Shown here piece after piece: positions 60,501-64,000 of a DNA stretch of 64,000 bases. Each line of letters begins with the position of its first letter. The stretch's first letter is position 1. Made by a program: the position numbers and the translations under genes. Below the pieces are notes generated by a model that was not told the origin of the DNA, made no database searches, and worked only from the letters and a program-made list of their open reading frames with translations. Source of the DNA: Lepidurus packardi (taxonomy: Eukaryota > Arthropoda > Branchiopoda > Notostraca > Triopsidae); NCBI GenBank assembly GCA_023053545.1, contig JAKZAN010000007.1, positions 1,302,001 through 1,366,000 on the forward strand, given 5' to 3'.

Positions 60501-60540
60501 CTGAAAGAAACAATGAGTGGTAAAAACTTATAAATGTACA

Positions 60541-60770
60541 TTAAAGTGTTACAATCATAACTTCAAAGCTCCCCATGACCTTTAAACTGAAATCGGATTC
60601 GTTAGATGTTGACCTGTGGGCACAGGATTGCGTATTCTTCTTCACCTTCATTTCGCATTTCCGGTTCGGGACATAGTATGAACGTCGCAACACCCAGTTG
60701 TCCTCCCTCTTTCGCCACCTTCCACCCACTTTTAGTCGATTAGCGTTACCAAAGATCCTGCAACGAAACG
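60541..60770 (-). CDS. Possible exon of the unrecognised minus-strand gene
   Basis: After a ttgcag acceptor the minus strand reads IFGNANRLKVGGRWRKRED, then RRSYYVPNRKCEMKVKKNTQ. It is basic and has no recognised domain. The donor is not clear. It may join the exon at about 60102. Confidence 0.3.
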
Positions 60771-60969
60771 TAAAGTAGAAAAAAGTAAGTTCGAAATGTT
60801 TACAAACGAATCAAAATCTAAACGACATGGGAAAGAAAAAGATAATCTTTTGCCTCGACCTCGCGAACACTCCGACTTACAAAAGTTGACTTTGGCTTCG
60901 CAGGCAATCTTGGAAACACTGCTGAATGCGAAGAAAGCCCACCAAGGGACCAACCCGAAGAACGGTCTA

Positions 60970-61135
60970 TCGCTGTACTTCTCGCTCTTGGAAACACTGG
61001 GATTTGAAGAAGGGGCATGAAGGAATCCCGAAGATCATGGAAATGTTTCCACAGAAGAAACTTCCATCTACACTTTTCGCTCTTGAAAACACCGGGATTT
61101 GAAGAAAGGGGCATGAAGAAATCCCAAGGATCAGG
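60970..61135. repeat. Two-copy tandem repeat, about 100-bp unit
   Basis: 'ttctcgctcttggaaacactgggatttgaagaa' followed by 'ggggcatgaaggaatccc' occurs at about 60979-61030 and again, diverged, at about 61076-61125. Confidence 0.75.
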
Positions 61136-61199
61136 CAAATGGGCGAAACTTCCATCCTTGCCAGGGCTGCGTTCTTCAGTAGAGGCTCCGCAAATCCGT

Positions 61200-63660
61200 T
61201 GACCACCCGTTAACCATAGAAAAGCTTCGTTGTTACCATTAAAGACCTAATGAATGGCAACAACCAAGACTTCTCGCCGCCCAGGAAATTAAAATTGCGG
61301 CAAAAGACCTAACCGGCCAACAACACTTTAACTCCTGGCCTACCTGTTCCTTCTGGTTCTCCTGATTCCCACAGAAGGTAAGTAGCTACCTCCAAGTAGT
61401 AGAGTATCAGCTTAGCAGGTTAAGGTTGTAAATTGTGTCGACTGCGAAGGATGATGTAAGGCAGGAATGAAGTAGAGACCACACTTAAAACATTTTTTTT
61501 CCTGGCGTAGGCCTGGCAAGCCTTTTGCCAAACACCACACTTTAAACACTCACTTGAATTGACTCCAGGTTTTCGAAGATGCAATTGGTAATGTTTTCGA
61601 AGATAACGCTTAATCCGATTGTTAATGTTCAACATGCTTGGTAATGTTTAACTATAAACTCACTACTAGCTTTCACAACATCGCCGGAGAAAAGCAAGTC
61701 TTCACTGACTGCTTGCTAGGGAGCAACTGTTACAGGGGTTCTTCAGGGTGCACATCCGTTTAAAGGCAACAAACGGCTTGCCAAACCGAAACTTCTGGCG
61801 AATTCTACCACGACGTGGGTCGAGGGCCAGAACCGAGCCACTTCTTATGGCTTCGCTTTCTTCTAATGGACGGCATTTAACAACATAAAGGCACAATGTT
61901 ATTGAGATGTTGTTAAGTAATAACGCAGGAGATCAAATGGATAGCCTATTTGAATAAAAACAACAACACTAGTACAGAGAATTAAAAAAAATTAAAAGTC
62001 AAAACTTACTCTGCCTCTTCATCATCACTCCCGAATATAACGCCCCTTTCCTGCTGGTCCTCCACAGGCCCCACAATGCACCCGAACCACGCCCACCAAA
62101 ACCCAGAGAATCTCCGTTGCTACCGTTTAAGACTTAACACACTGAAAATGAACGGGCCTGCTCGCGGTATTTCCCAATACGGAATAGTTGCCAAACGTAG
62201 CTCTCTCAAGCCTATTAGACAATGGCAAGGCATATATTAATAAAAAAGATCTAGTTCATTCAAATTAAAAATGGACCTTGCTTTATGAACATCAAAGATG
62301 AATCTGGTGAAACGGCTAACTGCGGCTCACAAGAATCCTCGTTTTCTTCTAAAGTGGACGGAGCTTAGCCTCACAAAGGATTCAAATGAAGATAATCTTG
62401 GGTGGTAACGCAGGGAATCCGGCTGAGAAGCCTTTTTGAATTATAAATAAAACTACTAATATTCAATAAACACAAAAAAGATAAAAACTTACTCCACTTC
62501 TTCAATCCACAGATGAACTAACCCTGCCTGACTTCCATCGGTATCCAAAATCCACCTAAACCACGCCCCCCCCCCCCCCCCCCCAAAAAAAAAACAGAGA
62601 AGCTCCGTTGCTACCATTAAAGACCTAACGAATCATGCAGCAAAGGAAACTTTTCTGCCCCCAAGAAAGTTGGATTGCAGCAAATCTTTAAGCGATTTAC
62701 CGCAGCCAAACCTCCTAACATACCTTATGCCCTCTGGGTCTCCAGTTCCATCACAAGAAAGGGCGAATCCGAAATCCGAATCAAAGGCGACGTGAAGAAC
62801 ATCAACGGGATCAGCTACGGCGGCGCTCAAAGACAAGGCAAGGGTTGAGGGAAGAGCTGATGATGACGATGACCTTCGGTAGTGCAGCTGGAGGAATCGC
62901 CATTGATGCACGGATAATCTTCTTTAGGAATGCCTGCGCTACTAAATAGCGAGGAAAGAGCACTAGGGGTTCTAAAGAGATAGCTTAGAGCAAAGAGGAA
63001 TGAGGAAAACATGAATACATAAAAAAAAACTCTTTCGGAAAACTCTTTTTGGAGTGAAATTATCAAAGGAACAACTTACCCTTCAAAGAACATCCCAATG
63101 ATAGGACCAGCTCAAACAATGCTGCGATACGGAATGTTAGCGGAACAGACCTCGATCTCAAGCTTGAAATAGTCAAATATATAGTGAAATAGTCAAATAG
63201 TAAATAAGGGGATGTTAATTTTCGAAAATTTGTTCATTTAATTTTAAAGTGGGTTACCTTCAGTTATTAACGACATGGACGAAACTGGTGAATTTGACAA
63301 CTGCAGCTCATAAGAATCTAGGAGTGTCCTCTTTAGCTTAATTTTCGCTCTGAGAATTATAGAACAAAAGAGACAAGCATCAGTATTCTGTAAGTAACAC
63401 AAAGCACAGTGCTAACTTGCGCGCAGAGCTCAAGTTTCAGACGATTGCGACGTTGCCCAAGTTGACATATTTACATCTTCCTTTTCCCTTCGAGACATTG
63501 GACGAGTTCGAGAATCTTGAAAACACCGCGGAATTTAAGAAAGTTTCCATCTAAAGCACATAAGAGCCTAGTACCAAGCAAATATTAATTTTTAAAAAAT
63601 CGAGTTCATTCCAATGAAAATGCTTTACCTCCAGTAATGAACACCAAAGACGAATTTGGT
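61200..63660 (-). repeat. Cluster of diverged repeat units related to the inverted-duplication arms
   Basis: Blocks near 61820-62020, 62290-62500 and 63250-63400 resemble the unit in the right arm (63650-63980) in the same orientation. The shared core is 'cttc(t/c)aaagtgg.cgga.tta.c', flanked by 'aaagacgaatctggtgaa' on one side and 'cataaaggctt...aa.cttgg' on the other. A second shared block, 'gttgctaccattaaagacctaacgaa' followed by 'ccaagaaagttggattgcagcaaa', appears near 61230-61310, 62110 and 62607-62690. Several copies keep short open minus-strand frames with an acidic EE.ED motif, for instance STLEENEDSCEPQLAVSPDS at about 62275-62355. This looks like a tandemly duplicated exon or gene family, unrecognised. 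Confidence 0.55.
62566..62594. repeat. Poly-C / poly-A tract
   Basis: Nineteen C followed by ten A. Length is likely unreliable in the assembly. Confidence 0.85.
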
Positions 63661-63667
63661 AACTGCG

Positions 63668-63983
63668 GCAAAGTATCCTCGGCTTCTTCCAAAGTGGGCG
63701 GAGTTTAGCGTCATAAAGGCTTTTCATGAAGCTAATCTTGGCTATGAACACAGTGAATCCAGTTGAAAGCCTTTCACTTCGTTTTCGCTGAGAATTCTAG
63801 AACAAAAGAGGCAAGAATCAAAAGTATTATGAAAATCAAAAATATTATGAGAAAAACACCCACAAAAGAAAATGTGAAAGAAAGGGTTCAAGTTCCAGAC
63901 GATTGCGACGTTGACCAAGTCGACTTATTCACTCTTCCTTTTCGCTTCGATACGTTGGACGAGTTCCACAACCCACAAAATTG
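63668..63983 (-). repeat. Right arm of inverted duplication
   Basis: Reverse-complement partner of 58747-59066. Similarity stops sharply 17 bp before the window end. On the minus strand a frame reads PTLEEAEDTLPQLPNSS up to a possible GTAAAG donor. Confidence 0.85.
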
Positions 63984-64000
63984 TTCTTTCCACCTTCCAC

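Overview
The window is eukaryotic nuclear DNA from an arthropod, most likely a branchiopod crustacean of the Daphnia type. This rests on AT-rich, gene-dense sequence with many short GT-AG introns of about 60-90 bp, and on single-copy animal genes such as a CrebA-type bZIP factor and a Tsp2A-like tetraspanin. The species call is an inference. Gene names come from recognising conserved protein motifs while reading through the splice sites; no database search was possible.

Positions 1-46 kb are ordinary gene-rich chromosome. In order they hold: CUEDC2-like (-), SPCS3 signal peptidase subunit (+), a tetraspanin (+), CrebA/CREB3L (-), AP-2 alpha adaptin (-), a ZDHHC2/15-type palmitoyltransferase (-), myotrophin (+), SETDB1/eggless (-), CCT2 chaperonin subunit (-), ribosomal protein S3 (+), an AAAP amino-acid transporter (+), FAXDC2-like fatty acid hydroxylase (+), an SLC45-type sugar transporter (-) and an ELMO-domain protein (-). 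Several neighbours are divergent and share 0.6-1.3 kb upstream regions (CUEDC2/SPCS3, ZDHHC/MTPN, CCT2/RPS3). Others converge tail to tail (tetraspanin/CrebA, MTPN/SETDB1, FAXDC2/SLC45). They are housekeeping and membrane-traffic genes with no sign of a shared pathway. Two small inverted-repeat elements lie near or inside SLC45.

Positions 45.9-58.5 kb are an island of mobile DNA. It holds a hAT deletion derivative with 20-bp terminal repeats and an 8-bp target duplication; a fragment of an older retroelement split by a 5.86-kb Ty3/gypsy LTR retrotransposon whose two LTRs are identical; a 542-bp hAT-type MITE with a perfect 8-bp target duplication; and a 2.4-kb THAP/DDE plus SWIM-domain transposon that resembles ISL2EU. 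Next to these is a 62-bp perfect palindrome with no loop.

Positions 58.5-64 kb are a repeat-rich accessory region: an inverted duplication of about 320 bp whose arms lie 4.6 kb apart, further diverged copies of the same unit, an 80-90 bp tandem repeat, and traces of at least one unrecognised minus-strand gene.

No RNA gene, CRISPR array or prokaryotic feature was found. The most novel-looking parts are the duplicated array at 58.7-64 kb, the apparently recent LTR element with a stop codon just after its protease motif, the convergent THAP/SWIM element, and the alternative C-terminal exons of the palmitoyltransferase.
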